In this document: piece after piece, positions 6,622 through 13,721 of the stretch
How the letters are laid out: each line of letters starts with the position of its first letter
Position numbering within the stretch: position 1 is the stretch's first letter
Source: JAEUPI01 sp036520715
GTDB taxonomy: Bacteria; Pseudomonadota; Gammaproteobacteria; Burkholderiales; Burkholderiaceae_C
Direction: 5' to 3'
NCBI GenBank assembly: GCA_036520715.1
Contig: DATDJF010000015.1
Coordinates: 1 to 14,205, forward strand
Length of the DNA stretch: 14,205 nucleotides
Translations under genes and position numbers: made by a program
Notes under the pieces: model-generated
Told to the model about the DNA's origin: nothing
What the model saw: the letters and a program-made list of their open reading frames with translations, nothing else
Databases searched by the model: none

Positions 6622-7362
6622 TCAGGCGCTGCCGCGCTGGCGCAGCGCCTCGTACAGGCAGATGCCGGCGGCCACCGACACGTTGAGGCTCTCGACCGCG
6701 CCCCTCATCGGCAGGCGCACGAGTGCGTCGCAGGTCTTGGCGGTCAACGCGCGCAGGCCGGCGCCCTCGGCGCCGAGCACCAGCGCGAGCGGGCCGCTCA
6801 GATCGGCGTCGAACAACGACTGCGGCGCTGCATCGCTGGCGCCGAACACGCGGATGCCGCGCTCCTTCAGTTCACCCAGCGTGCGCGCGAGGTTGGTCAC
6901 CATCAGGTAGGGCACCGTCTCGGCGGCGCCGCTGGCGACCTTGGCCACCGTGGCATTGATGGCCACCGCACGATCCTTCGGCGCGATCACCGCGTGGGCA
7001 CCAGCGCCATCGGCCACCCGCAGGCAGGCGCCCAGGTTGTGCGGATCGGTCACGCCGTCGAGCAGCAACAGCAGCGGCGCGCCCGCCACGTCTTCGAGCA
7101 CTTCAGCCAGCGTGCGCGCCTGGAACACCGCGTCGACGCGAGCCACCACGCCCTGATGGCGGTGCGTGCCGCACAGGCGCTGCAGATTCTCGTCGTCGCT
7201 GTCGATCAGGCGCACGCCGGCCTCCTGCGCGCGTGCCACGAACTGGCGCATCCGCGCGTCGCGCCGTGTCGCATCCACGTGCACCTCGCGCACCGACTCG
7301 GGCGCCGTCTTCAGGCGCACGGTGACCGCGTGGAATCCGAACAGCACTTGACGCGTGGCCAT
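6622..7362 (-). CDS. rlmB: 23S rRNA (guanosine-2251-2'-O)-methyltransferase RlmB
   Basis: A 246-residue SPOUT-class (TrmH/SpoU) methyltransferase that 2'-O-methylates G2251 in the 23S rRNA P-loop using S-adenosylmethionine. The N-terminal substrate-binding domain starts V-L-F-G-F-H-A-V (6-13) and runs to about residue 75. The catalytic domain has motif 1 L-D-G-V-T-D-P-H-N-L-G-A-C-L-R (101-115), with the conserved Asn109 and Arg115; motif 2 L-V-L-G-A-E-G-A-G-L-R (194-204); and motif 3 L-P-M-R-G-A-V-E-S-L-N-V-S-V-A (217-231), which forms the trefoil-knot cofactor site. Length matches the E. coli enzyme (about 243). The ATG at 7362 is the natural start. The upstream gene ends 38 bases away on the same strand. 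Confidence 0.93.
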   Translation of the reverse strand: MATRQVLFGFHAVTVRLKTAPESVREVHVDATRRDARMRQFVARAQEAGVRLIDSDDENLQRLCGTHRHQGVVARVDAVFQARTLAEVLEDVAGAPLLLLLDGVTDPHNLGACLRVADGAGAHAVIAPKDRAVAINATVAKVASGAAETVPYLMVTNLARTLGELKERGIRVFGASDAAPQSLFDADLSGPLALVLGAEGAGLRALTAKTCDALVRLPMRGAVESLNVSVAAGICLYEALRQRGSA

Positions 7363-7400
7363 GCGGCCATCGTAGCGTGCCGCGCCGGCGCGCCTGCGCC

Positions 7401-7964
7401 TCAGGCCAGCACGCTGATCAGGCTGCCGGGGTGGGTGGCTTCACCGGTGCGGTCGTCGTCGACGCGCAGCTCGCGCGCCAGCGCATGCAGAAAGGCGCCG
7501 AGCCGCTCCTGCAACGCCTCGTGCGTGGGGGCGCCGGCGCGGCCGGCGGCGTGCTGCAGCTCGGCGAACGCGGCCAGCAGCAGCTCCTCGTTGCGCGCGC
7601 GCCGCTGCGCGGCATCGTCCGCGCGTGCGGGCATCGGCTGCGCCACCGTGTCGACGTCACCGGTGGCCAGATTCAACGCGCGCGCAAACCCGATCAGCGC
7701 CTGCTCGAGCACGGCGTCGGCGGCCCCGCTGGCCGCCTGGGGAAGCTGCAGCGAGCGCAGCAGTGCGCGCAGCAGCGGCGAGCGGCGCACGCTGTCGATG
7801 TCGGGCTCGCCATCGCGACGGCGCTCGTCGCCGGGTGCGCCGTCGCGGCCGCTGCGCCGGTCGCGTTCGCCGGCCGGGGCCGTGGCCTGCAGCGAAGGCG
7901 TGCGCACCACCTCACGCGCCCGGGGAGCGATGCGGTAGGCCTGCGACAGCGACATGAACGACAT
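7401..7964 (-). CDS. Hypothetical protein, 187 residues
   Basis: Not recognised. Three parts are visible: a short N-terminus (M-S-F-M-S-L-S-Q-A-Y); an Arg/Asp/Gly/Glu-rich, probably disordered linker at about residues 30-60; and a helical part with amphipathic Leu/Ala patterns (S-P-L-L-R-A-L-L-R-S-L, A-L-I-G-F-A-R-A-L, L-G-A-F-L-H-A-L-A-R-E-L). There is no signal peptide, membrane segment or cysteine. The ATG at 7964 has GAAAGAG about 5 bases upstream; a GTG at 8003 would add 13 residues but has no comparable site. It lies between the DUF1624 gene and rlmB, same strand, gaps of 75 and 38 bases. The alternation of helical Leu-rich blocks with spacers recalls uncharacterised Burkholderiales proteins, but no function can be given. 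Confidence 0.6.
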   Translation of the reverse strand: MSFMSLSQAYRIAPRAREVVRTPSLQATAPAGERDRRSGRDGAPGDERRRDGEPDIDSVRRSPLLRALLRSLQLPQAASGAADAVLEQALIGFARALNLATGDVDTVAQPMPARADDAAQRRARNEELLLAAFAELQHAAGRAGAPTHEALQERLGAFLHALARELRVDDDRTGEATHPGSLISVLA

Positions 7965-8039
7965 GGCCGCTCTTTCGGCCGCATCGCCCGCGAATTGAGT
8001 CACGGTGTGCCGCCAGACGTAACCGCCGGCAGCACGACA

Positions 8040-8786
8040 TCAGCGGCGCAGCGCCGCGGCAGCCATCACGAGGCCGATCAGCACCGGCTGATGGACCATG
8101 TAGAAACTGAGCGACCAGCGTCCGAGCAGTGCCAGCCCCTGCGCCGGGCGTGGGATCGCGCCCTGCAGGCAGCCGGGCCGGCGCGCCAGCAGCCACTGGC
8201 CCGCCGCCACGCCCCACAGCATCACGCCCAGCCACGGCAGCACCGGCACGAAATCTTCGGTCACCGGCTTGCGCGTGACCAGGCCGATCCAGCGCAGCCA
8301 CGGCCCGTTGAACGCCTCGTCGCGCCACAGCAGCGGCAGCACGATCGCCAGCGCACCGATCGGCCACAGCCAAAGGCGCAACGGCGCCAGCCAGCGCACC
8401 GCGATCAGCATCACCGCGATGCCGTGCAGCACACCGAACGAAATCCAGCTGCGCGGGAACATCCAGGCCGAGCCGATCGACACCAGCACCGCGCAGCCGG
8501 CGACCTGCGCCCAGCGCCGCCAGAAACGCGCCCAGCTCTGGCCCTGCTCGAGCGCGATGGCCTGGCCGATGCCCGCGCAGAACAGGAACAGGCTGACGAT
8601 CGCGGTGCGCTGTGTGGTCCACAACACATCGGCCGTGAAGCGGTGCTTCGGCTCGAAGAAGCCGTAGTGGTTGAGGTCGAAGCACAGGTGAAAGACCGCC
8701 ATCCAGACGATGGCCACGCCGCGCAACACGTCGAGGCGGTCGAGGCGGCCGCCCGGCGCCAGCGCGACGCCGGCGTCGGAGCTCAC
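8040..8786 (-). CDS. DUF1624 polytopic membrane protein
   Basis: A 248-residue integral membrane protein of the DUF1624 family, distantly related to heparan-alpha-glucosaminide acetyltransferase-like and acyltransferase-3 membrane proteins. The family hallmark is at the start: R-L-D-R-L-D-V-L-R-G-V-A-I-V-W-M-A (14-30), then H-L-C-F-D-L-N-H-Y-G-F (33-43). Further hydrophobic segments lie near 62-80, 95-110, 117-133, 138-154, 180-200 and 226-245. A late F-Y-M-V-H-Q-P (228-234) resembles the conserved His region of such proteins. The chosen GTG at 8786 overlaps the argG stop as GTGA; no ATG exists before the first hydrophobic segment. The frame reads on upstream only as a shadow of argG. No substrate can be named, and a link to arginine synthesis is not implied beyond co-transcription. 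Confidence 0.85.
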   Translation of the reverse strand: MSSDAGVALAPGGRLDRLDVLRGVAIVWMAVFHLCFDLNHYGFFEPKHRFTADVLWTTQRTAIVSLFLFCAGIGQAIALEQGQSWARFWRRWAQVAGCAVLVSIGSAWMFPRSWISFGVLHGIAVMLIAVRWLAPLRLWLWPIGALAIVLPLLWRDEAFNGPWLRWIGLVTRKPVTEDFVPVLPWLGVMLWGVAAGQWLLARRPGCLQGAIPRPAQGLALLGRWSLSFYMVHQPVLIGLVMAAAALRR

Positions 8787-10117
8787 CGCTTCTCGGGTGG
8801 CGACAGCATCGGCAGGCCACTGCCCTCGCCGAGCAGGCCGACCTTGGCATAGATGCCCAGCTTGTCGCGCGTGTCGCTGATATCGAGGTTGCGCATCGTC
8901 AGCTGGCCGATGCGGTCGGCCGGCGTGAAGGCGCCCTCGCCTTTTTCCATCGTCAGGCGCTCGGGCTGGTAGGTCAGGTTCGGGCTCTGCGTGTCGAGCA
9001 GCGAATAGTCGTTGCCGCGCCGGAGTTCCAACGTCACCTCGCCGGTGATGGCTCGCGCCACCCAGCGCTGCGCGGTCTCGCGCAGCATCATCGCCTGCGG
9101 GTCGAACCAGCGGCCGTGGTACAGCAGCTTGCCCAGGCGCCGGCCGTGGTTGCGATACTGCTCGATGGTGTCTTCGTTGTGGATGCCGGTGACCAGCCGT
9201 TCGTAGGCGACGTGCAGCAGCGCCATGCCAGGCGCCTCGTAGATGCCGCGGCTCTTGGCCTCGATGATGCGGTTCTCGATCTGGTCGCACATGCCCAGGC
9301 CATGGCGGCCGCCGATGCGGTTGGCTTCCTCGAACAACGCCACCGCCGACGCGAACGTGCGGCCGTTCAACGCCACCGGCTGGCCCTCTTCGAAACGCAC
9401 GCTCACCGTCTCGGCCTTGACGGCGACCTCGTCGCGCCAGAACGCCACGCCCATGATCGGGTTGACGATGCGGATGCCCTTGTCGAGGAACTCCAGGTCC
9501 TTGGCCTCGTGCGTGGCACCGAGCATGTTGCTGTCGGTCGAGTACGCCTTCTCGACGCTCATCTTGTAGTCGAAGCCGTTGGCGATGAGGTATTCGCTCA
9601 TCTCCTTGCGGCCGCCGAGCTCGTCGATGAAACGCTGATCGAGCCACGGCTTGTAGATCTTCAGGCTCGGGTTGGCGAGCAGCCCGTAGCGGTAGAAGCG
9701 CTCGATGTCGTTGCCCTTGTACGTGCTGCCGTCGCCCCAGATGTGGACGCCGTCGTCGCGCATCGCCACCACCAGCGCCGTGCCGGTGACCGCGCGCCCC
9801 AGCGGCGTGGTGTTGAAGTAGGTGGCGCCGCCGGTGGAGATATGGAACGCGCCGCACTGGATCGCCGTGATGCCTTCGCTCACCAGCTGCGGCCGGCAGT
9901 CGACCAGGCGCGCGATCTCGGCGCCATAGGCCAAGGCCCGGCGCGGGATGTCGTCGTAGTCGGTCTCGTCGGGCTGGCCGAGGTTGGCCGTGTAGGCGCA
10001 CGGGATCGCGCCCTTGGCGCGCATCCAGTGCACCGCGGCCGAGGTGTCGAGCCCGCCGGAAAACGCGATGCCGACGCGTTGGCCGGCCGGCAGGGATTGC
10101 AGGATCGTGGCGGTCAT
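8783..10117 (-). CDS. argG: Argininosuccinate synthase
   Basis: A 444-residue cytoplasmic enzyme that joins citrulline and aspartate using ATP, the penultimate step of arginine synthesis. The ATP pyrophosphatase P-loop reads A-F-S-G-G-L-D-T-S (18-26). Much of the rest follows E. coli ArgG closely: Y-T-A-N-L-G-Q-P-D-E, I-Q-C-G-A-F-H, Y-F-N-T-T-P-L-G-R-A-V-T-G-T, W-G-D-G-S-T-Y-K-G-N-D-I-E-R-F-Y, K-M-S-V-E-K-A-Y-S-T-D-S-N-M-L-G-A-T, G-G-R-H-G-L-G-M, and R-R-G-N-D-Y-S. Length also fits the long E. coli-type subfamily (about 447) rather than the shorter type near 400. GGAG lies 5 bases before the ATG. The 85-base upstream gap has a GGTGCG/CGCACC hairpin (10146-10161), but no recognisable ARG box was found by eye. 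The stop overlaps the DUF1624 start. Confidence 0.97.
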   Translation of the reverse strand: MTATILQSLPAGQRVGIAFSGGLDTSAAVHWMRAKGAIPCAYTANLGQPDETDYDDIPRRALAYGAEIARLVDCRPQLVSEGITAIQCGAFHISTGGATYFNTTPLGRAVTGTALVVAMRDDGVHIWGDGSTYKGNDIERFYRYGLLANPSLKIYKPWLDQRFIDELGGRKEMSEYLIANGFDYKMSVEKAYSTDSNMLGATHEAKDLEFLDKGIRIVNPIMGVAFWRDEVAVKAETVSVRFEEGQPVALNGRTFASAVALFEEANRIGGRHGLGMCDQIENRIIEAKSRGIYEAPGMALLHVAYERLVTGIHNEDTIEQYRNHGRRLGKLLYHGRWFDPQAMMLRETAQRWVARAITGEVTLELRRGNDYSLLDTQSPNLTYQPERLTMEKGEGAFTPADRIGQLTMRNLDISDTRDKLGIYAKVGLLGEGSGLPMLSPPEKR

Positions 10118-10202
10118 GAGGGCTCCAGTCGCCGGGCCCGCATGCGGTGCGCCGACGCACCCGCGATGCTACGTGAACGCGCGAATGGCGCCGCCGCGGC
10201 CA

Positions 10203-10997
10203 TCACAACGCGTCGAGCGCCGCGCGCAACGCCGCATGGTAGCCATCGAACTGCTGCAGATCGTTGTGCCCGGCGCCCTTCACGATGTGCAGCTGCGCCT
10301 TCGGAAACAATCGCTTCAGCGTCTGGCTGTGGTGTGGCGCGATCAGCTCGTCGTGCTCGCCATGCACCAGCAGCACCGGCGAGCGCAGCCGCGCGATCGT
10401 TTCGTCGGTGGCCAGCGGGTAGCGCAGCAGCCGCGCCGGCACCCACGGATACAGCTCGGCGGCCATGGCGCGCATGCTCGAGTACGGCGAGACCAGCACC
10501 GTCAGCTCGGGCTGCACCTGCAGCGCCAGCGGCACCACCAGGCCGCTGCCGAGCGAACGGCCGAGCAGCACACGCTTCCTGCCGGCGTACTCGGGCGCCA
10601 CCACATCCCAGGCGGCGCGCACGTCGGCGTGCAGTTGCGCCTCGCTCTCGATGCGACCGCTGCTCTTGCCGTAGCCGCGGTAGTCGATCATGAAGAGGTC
10701 GAAGTTGGCGCGCCGGTAGAAGTCGAGGTCATCGAACCAGCCCTGCAGGTTGCCGGCATTGCCGTGCAGGAAGAACACCACGCCGCGCGCCGCGGGCAAC
10801 CGCAGGTGCAACGCGCTCAGGCGCGCGCCCGGCACGTCGATGCTTCGTTCGTGCACGTCGGCGCCGAAAACGAAGCGGTGGTCGGCCGGCAGCCGCGCGG
10901 GGATGAACAGCAGCCGCTCCTGGCCCCACCACAGCGCCCCGACCAGCAAGCCGTAGACGCCGAGCACAGCCCCACCGACGGCAGCGAACCGCTGCAT
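10203..10997 (-). CDS. Membrane-anchored alpha/beta hydrolase (ABHD13/BEM46-like)
   Basis: A 264-residue serine hydrolase. Residues 5-24 are hydrophobic with no cleavage site, followed by W-G-Q-E-R-L-L-F-I-P, typical of the BEM46/ABHD13/YfhR group, so it is probably an N-terminally anchored protein. The oxyanion motif H-G-N-A-G is at 78-82, with D-Y-R-G-Y-G-K-S at 105-112. Catalytic residues are Ser148 in G-R-S-L-G, Asp216 in V-H-G-E-H-D-E, and His244 in G-A-G-H-N-D. All are intact, so it should be active, probably on an ester or thioester; the substrate is unknown. The ATG at 10997 has GGTGG about 9 bases upstream. It is separated from argG by 85 bases and from the upstream hydrolase by 120 bases, so co-transcription with either is uncertain. 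Confidence 0.9.
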   Translation of the reverse strand: MQRFAAVGGAVLGVYGLLVGALWWGQERLLFIPARLPADHRFVFGADVHERSIDVPGARLSALHLRLPAARGVVFFLHGNAGNLQGWFDDLDFYRRANFDLFMIDYRGYGKSSGRIESEAQLHADVRAAWDVVAPEYAGRKRVLLGRSLGSGLVVPLALQVQPELTVLVSPYSSMRAMAAELYPWVPARLLRYPLATDETIARLRSPVLLVHGEHDELIAPHHSQTLKRLFPKAQLHIVKGAGHNDLQQFDGYHAALRAALDAL

Positions 10998-11036
10998 CGA
11001 TGAACGCCACCAGGTCCGCAGCGTGGCGCCGGTTGA

Positions 11037-11117
11037 CGTGATGGGCGGGCTCCCTTCGGCATGCCGCCGCGCACCGCGGCGTGCGGCGTCAGGATACGCC
11101 GGCCGGCGCGCAAGGCG
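11037..11117. other. GC-rich inverted repeats between the two hydrolases
   Basis: The gap holds an imperfect hairpin (11065-11074 with 11081-11088, two-base bulge) and a perfect 12-bp palindrome CGCCGGCCGGCG (11097-11108) just after the upstream stop. They could slow or end transcription, but there is no T-run. No gene is seen here. Confidence 0.3.
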
Positions 11118-11987
11118 TCAGGCGCGTTGCACCGCTGCGCCGCGCCCGGCCTGCAGCGCGTCGCTGCTGTCGACACCGCGGATGAAGCACTCGAGCACCG
11201 GATTGACGAGCCAGCCATGGGTGACCGGCGCCATGTGGCCGGCATCCACCCGATGGCGGCGCGCCTGCGGCAGCGCATCGGCCAGCACCTCGAGCACATC
11301 GCGCGGCGGCCGCGGACCGGTGGTGCCCGAGAACAGGCACACCGGCGCGCTGATGCGCCCGTAGCTTTCGAGCGCCGAGGGCTCGCGCGCGATCGCACCG
11401 AAGTCGAGCAAGGTCTTCGGCACCAACGCGGCGAGGCTGCTCTGCACGTGTTGCGGCAGTTGCGCGAAGGCGCCGGCGCCCGACCAGTAGTCGATGAAAC
11501 CGCGTGCGCCGGCCAACGCATCGCCGACATCGGCGTGGCGCTGCAGCGTGTGCGCGATCGACTCGAATTCGGCGCGCCCGGAATGCCCGGGCGGCAACAG
11601 ATGCAGCGCCACCGGCTCGTACAGAGCGAGGCTGAGCAACCGGTGCGGTTTGAAGCGCGCCAGTTGCAGCGCCACGGCGGCGCCGTACGAGTGGCCCACG
11701 AGGTGGAAGGGCTCGCCGGGCAGCAGTGCCACCTGCAGCACGCTGTCGATCAGGCGCACTTCGTGTTGCAGCGTGAATGGAATGCCCGGCGTCGGCATCG
11801 GCGACGCGCCGTAGCCGTGCAGATCGATCGCAATCAAGCGGTGGCTGCGCCGCATGCGTTCGACCAACGCACGCCACTGGCCTTTCGACCCCATCGAACT
11901 GTGCAGCAGCACCACGGGCCTGCCGCGCCCCTCGATATGAAAACCAACCCGGCTTTCGAGCAGCGCAGTGGAAGAAGGTGGAAGCAT
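11118..11987 (-). CDS. Alpha/beta fold hydrolase
   Basis: A 289-residue soluble protein of the alpha/beta hydrolase superfamily (MhpC-like style). Visible: oxyanion region L-L-H-S-S-M-G-S-K-G-Q-W (27-38), D-L-H-G-Y-G-A-S (55-62), nucleophile Ser100 in G-H-S-Y-G-A, and His251 in D-A-G-H-M-A-P. The usual acid after strand 7 is not where expected: the stretch reads L-F-S-G-T-T-G-P-R-P-P, with Thr222/Thr223 in the Asp position; Glu124 after strand 6 (A-L-Y-E-P) might take the role. Residues 135-200 form the cap. The last 20 residues are a loose tail. The ATG at 11987 has AGAGGA 5 bases upstream. No signal peptide. The substrate is unknown. It stands alone, after a gap of about 280 bases. Confidence 0.88.
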   Translation of the reverse strand: MLPPSSTALLESRVGFHIEGRGRPVVLLHSSMGSKGQWRALVERMRRSHRLIAIDLHGYGASPMPTPGIPFTLQHEVRLIDSVLQVALLPGEPFHLVGHSYGAAVALQLARFKPHRLLSLALYEPVALHLLPPGHSGRAEFESIAHTLQRHADVGDALAGARGFIDYWSGAGAFAQLPQHVQSSLAALVPKTLLDFGAIAREPSALESYGRISAPVCLFSGTTGPRPPRDVLEVLADALPQARRHRVDAGHMAPVTHGWLVNPVLECFIRGVDSSDALQAGRGAAVQRA

Positions 11988-12267
11988 CGTGTCCTCTCGA
12001 GTGGCATGAACGTCGCGACAACATCGTTCGTTGCCCGGCGACGGCAGCTACGACGCGGCGGCCCGTGCGGACGCACCGGCGACCGCTCGACGACTCGCCG
12101 GGCATCCGCGGTGCGACGGTGCCTTTGCCGGGCGCTAGCTGTGTTGCAGCGCGCTGCCGATCGGTTGCATTACAGATGCAATGGACGCCGCTTCCGGCAT
12201 CGACCCGATCGGTGTCCGGATGCGCTCGCGCTTTGCGTGGAGCGCGCATGTGCGCGGCTCCATCTGT
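11988..12267. other. Gene-free gap with palindrome cluster
   Basis: No credible gene is seen in either strand. Between 12157 and 12212 there are two copies of the palindrome CCGATCGG (12157-12164 and 12205-12212) and, adjoining the first, TTGCAT (12165-12170) and ATGCAA (12176-12181) as an inverted repeat around 5 bases. This could be an operator or promoter region for the alpha/beta hydrolase gene at 11987, or a terminator region for the protease gene. No convincing -35/-10 pair was found. Confidence 0.35.
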
Positions 12268-13236
12268 TCAGCCGCGCAGCGACGGCACCAGGTCGAGTGC
12301 GAGCTTGTCGACGCCGCGCAACAGGTCGACCCGCACGCCACGGCCGATGCGCTCGCCGCCGAGCACACGATGCAGCGTGTCGACGTCCTTGATCGACACA
12401 CCATCGACGGCGACGATGCGGTCGCCCGCCTTCAGGCCGGCGCGCGCCGCTGGCCCTTCGGCGAGCACCTCGTCGACACCCACCGCGCCGGCCGCGTCGA
12501 GCCGATGATGCAGCATCGTGCGCCGCGGCAGCGGCACGCTGCGCGCGACAATGCCCAGCCAGGCACGACGCACGCGGCCGTGGCGCAGCAGCTCGCTGAC
12601 CACCCAGCGCGCGGTCTCCGACGGCACCGCGAAGCACAGCAGCTGCGCGCCGGCGATGATCGCGGTGTTGACGCCGACCACCTGTGCTCGCGTGTCGAGC
12701 AGCGGACCGCCCGAGTTGCCCGGGTTCAGGCTGGCGTCGGTCTGGATCACGCCTTCGATCAGATGGCCGTTGCGGGCTCGCAGGCTCCGGCCAAGCGCCG
12801 ACACCACGCCGGTGGTCACCGTGTGCGACAGCCCCTGTGGGTTGCCGATCGCGATCACCACCTGGCCGACGCGCAGATTCCTCGACTCGCCGAGTTCGAG
12901 GTGCTGCAGCGGGCGCGGGCTGCCGATGCGCAGCAGCGCGAGGTCGGTGTCGACATCGCCGCCGACGCGCTCGGCCGCGTGCTCGCTGCCGTCGTCGAGC
13001 GCGACGTTGATCGTGTCGCCGGCGTCGACGACGTGGCTGTTGGTCAGCAGGTAGCCGTCGGGCGTGATCAGGAAGCCCGAGCCCGCGCCCTCGCCGATGC
13101 GACGGCCGCGCTGTGTGCGCACGTGCAGCGATACCACGCCGCCACGCGTGCGCTCCAGCGTCTGCACCACCGCGCGCGAATAGGCATCGAGCAGATCGAT
13201 GTCGTCGTGCGCGGTGACGATGTCGTCGCGCTTCAC
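12268..13236 (-). CDS. HtrA-like S1C serine protease with PDZ domain, apparently cytoplasmic
   Basis: A 322-residue trypsin-like (S1C/DegP-type) protease. The triad is intact: His68 in L-T-N-S-H-V-V, Asp98 in D-T-D-L-A-L-L, and Ser175 in N-P-G-N-S-G-G-P. I-A-I-G-N-P-Q-G at 128-135 is also typical. One PDZ domain covers about 227-320, with G-P-A-A-R-A-G-L-K-A-G-D-R-I (261-274). The N-terminus (V-K-R-D-D-I-V-T-A-H-D-D-I-D) has neither signal peptide nor membrane anchor, whereas DegP, DegQ and DegS are exported or anchored. The GTG at 13236 overlaps the stop of the LuxR-type gene as GTGA. The frame could extend to 13455, but that part is a shadow of the regulator gene and Arg-rich, so it was left out. 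It is the third gene of a coupled module. Confidence 0.88.
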   Translation of the reverse strand: MKRDDIVTAHDDIDLLDAYSRAVVQTLERTRGGVVSLHVRTQRGRRIGEGAGSGFLITPDGYLLTNSHVVDAGDTINVALDDGSEHAAERVGGDVDTDLALLRIGSPRPLQHLELGESRNLRVGQVVIAIGNPQGLSHTVTTGVVSALGRSLRARNGHLIEGVIQTDASLNPGNSGGPLLDTRAQVVGVNTAIIAGAQLLCFAVPSETARWVVSELLRHGRVRRAWLGIVARSVPLPRRTMLHHRLDAAGAVGVDEVLAEGPAARAGLKAGDRIVAVDGVSIKDVDTLHRVLGGERIGRGVRVDLLRGVDKLALDLVPSLRG

Positions 13237-13721
13237 AGTCCGATCCAGCCGTGTCGCAGGCCCTCGTGCACCGCTTCGGCACGGGTGGCAGCACCGACCT
13301 TGGCGAGGATCTGCGCGACGTGGTACTTGGCCGTGTGCGCCGAAATGCCGAGCACGCCGCCGATGTCGCGGTTGGACAAGCCCTTGCCGAGCAGCTCGAA
13401 GACCTCGATCTCGCGCGGCGTCAGCGGCTCGCGCTCGGAGGCGTCGAGGGCCCACGGTGTCTCGCGCACCGACAGCCCGGCCAGAACCGCGGCGACCGCC
13501 GCGCGCAGCCGTTCGCCGCCCGCGCCGGCCGACAGCTGGGCGCTGGCGCCGCCGGCGCCGCGCACGGTGATGCCGTCGTCGAGCAGCACCCAGGCGTCGG
13601 CATCGGCGTCGGCATCGCCGATGCCTACGCTCCAGCCGCCGTCGCGAAGTGCCGCGCGCACGCCGTCGGCGAGCAACGGCGAGGCGCTGACGATCACGAT
13701 GCGCGGCATCTGCACCGTCAT
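13233..13721 (-). CDS. LuxR-type regulator with degenerate receiver-like domain
   Basis: A 162-residue protein. The C-terminal half is a clear LuxR/NarL helix-turn-helix: L-T-P-R-E-I-E-V-F-E-L-L (100-111), G-L-S-N-R-D-I (114-120), then I-S-A-H-T-A-K-Y-H-V (126-135). The N-terminal 90 residues resemble a shortened response-regulator receiver: R-I-V-I-V-S-A-S-P-L-L-A-D-G-V (7-21) matches the usual start, but the acidic pair after strand 1 is replaced by S-A-S. D48 in V-L-L-D-D-G might align with the phosphorylation site, yet about 30 residues of the normal domain seem missing. Phosphorylation control is therefore doubtful. The ATG at 13721 overlaps the upstream stop as ATGA; a TTG at 13727 is less likely. 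No kinase gene is near. Confidence 0.87.
   Translation of the reverse strand: MTVQMPRIVIVSASPLLADGVRAALRDGGWSVGIGDADADADAWVLLDDGITVRGAGGASAQLSAGAGGERLRAAVAAVLAGLSVRETPWALDASEREPLTPREIEVFELLGKGLSNRDIGGVLGISAHTAKYHVAQILAKVGAATRAEAVHEGLRHGWIGL

Noticed and set aside
8787..10160. Upstream extension of the DUF1624 frame to 706 codons
   Set aside because: It is a frame-shifted shadow of argG, which is unmistakable; the GTG at 8786 is a natural coupled start.
12140..12185. Sigma-70 promoter near TTGCAG...TTACAGAT or TGTAAT
   Set aside because: No pair with acceptable spacing and a downstream gene on the right strand.
11089..12249. 386-codon minus-strand frame across the palindrome-bearing gap
   Set aside because: It is a shadow of the alpha/beta hydrolase, with Arg/Ala-rich low-complexity content and no domain signature.
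13237..13455. Extension of the HtrA-like protease start to 13455
   Set aside because: The extra 73 residues overlap the regulator helix-turn-helix in another frame, are Arg-rich, and contain no leader.
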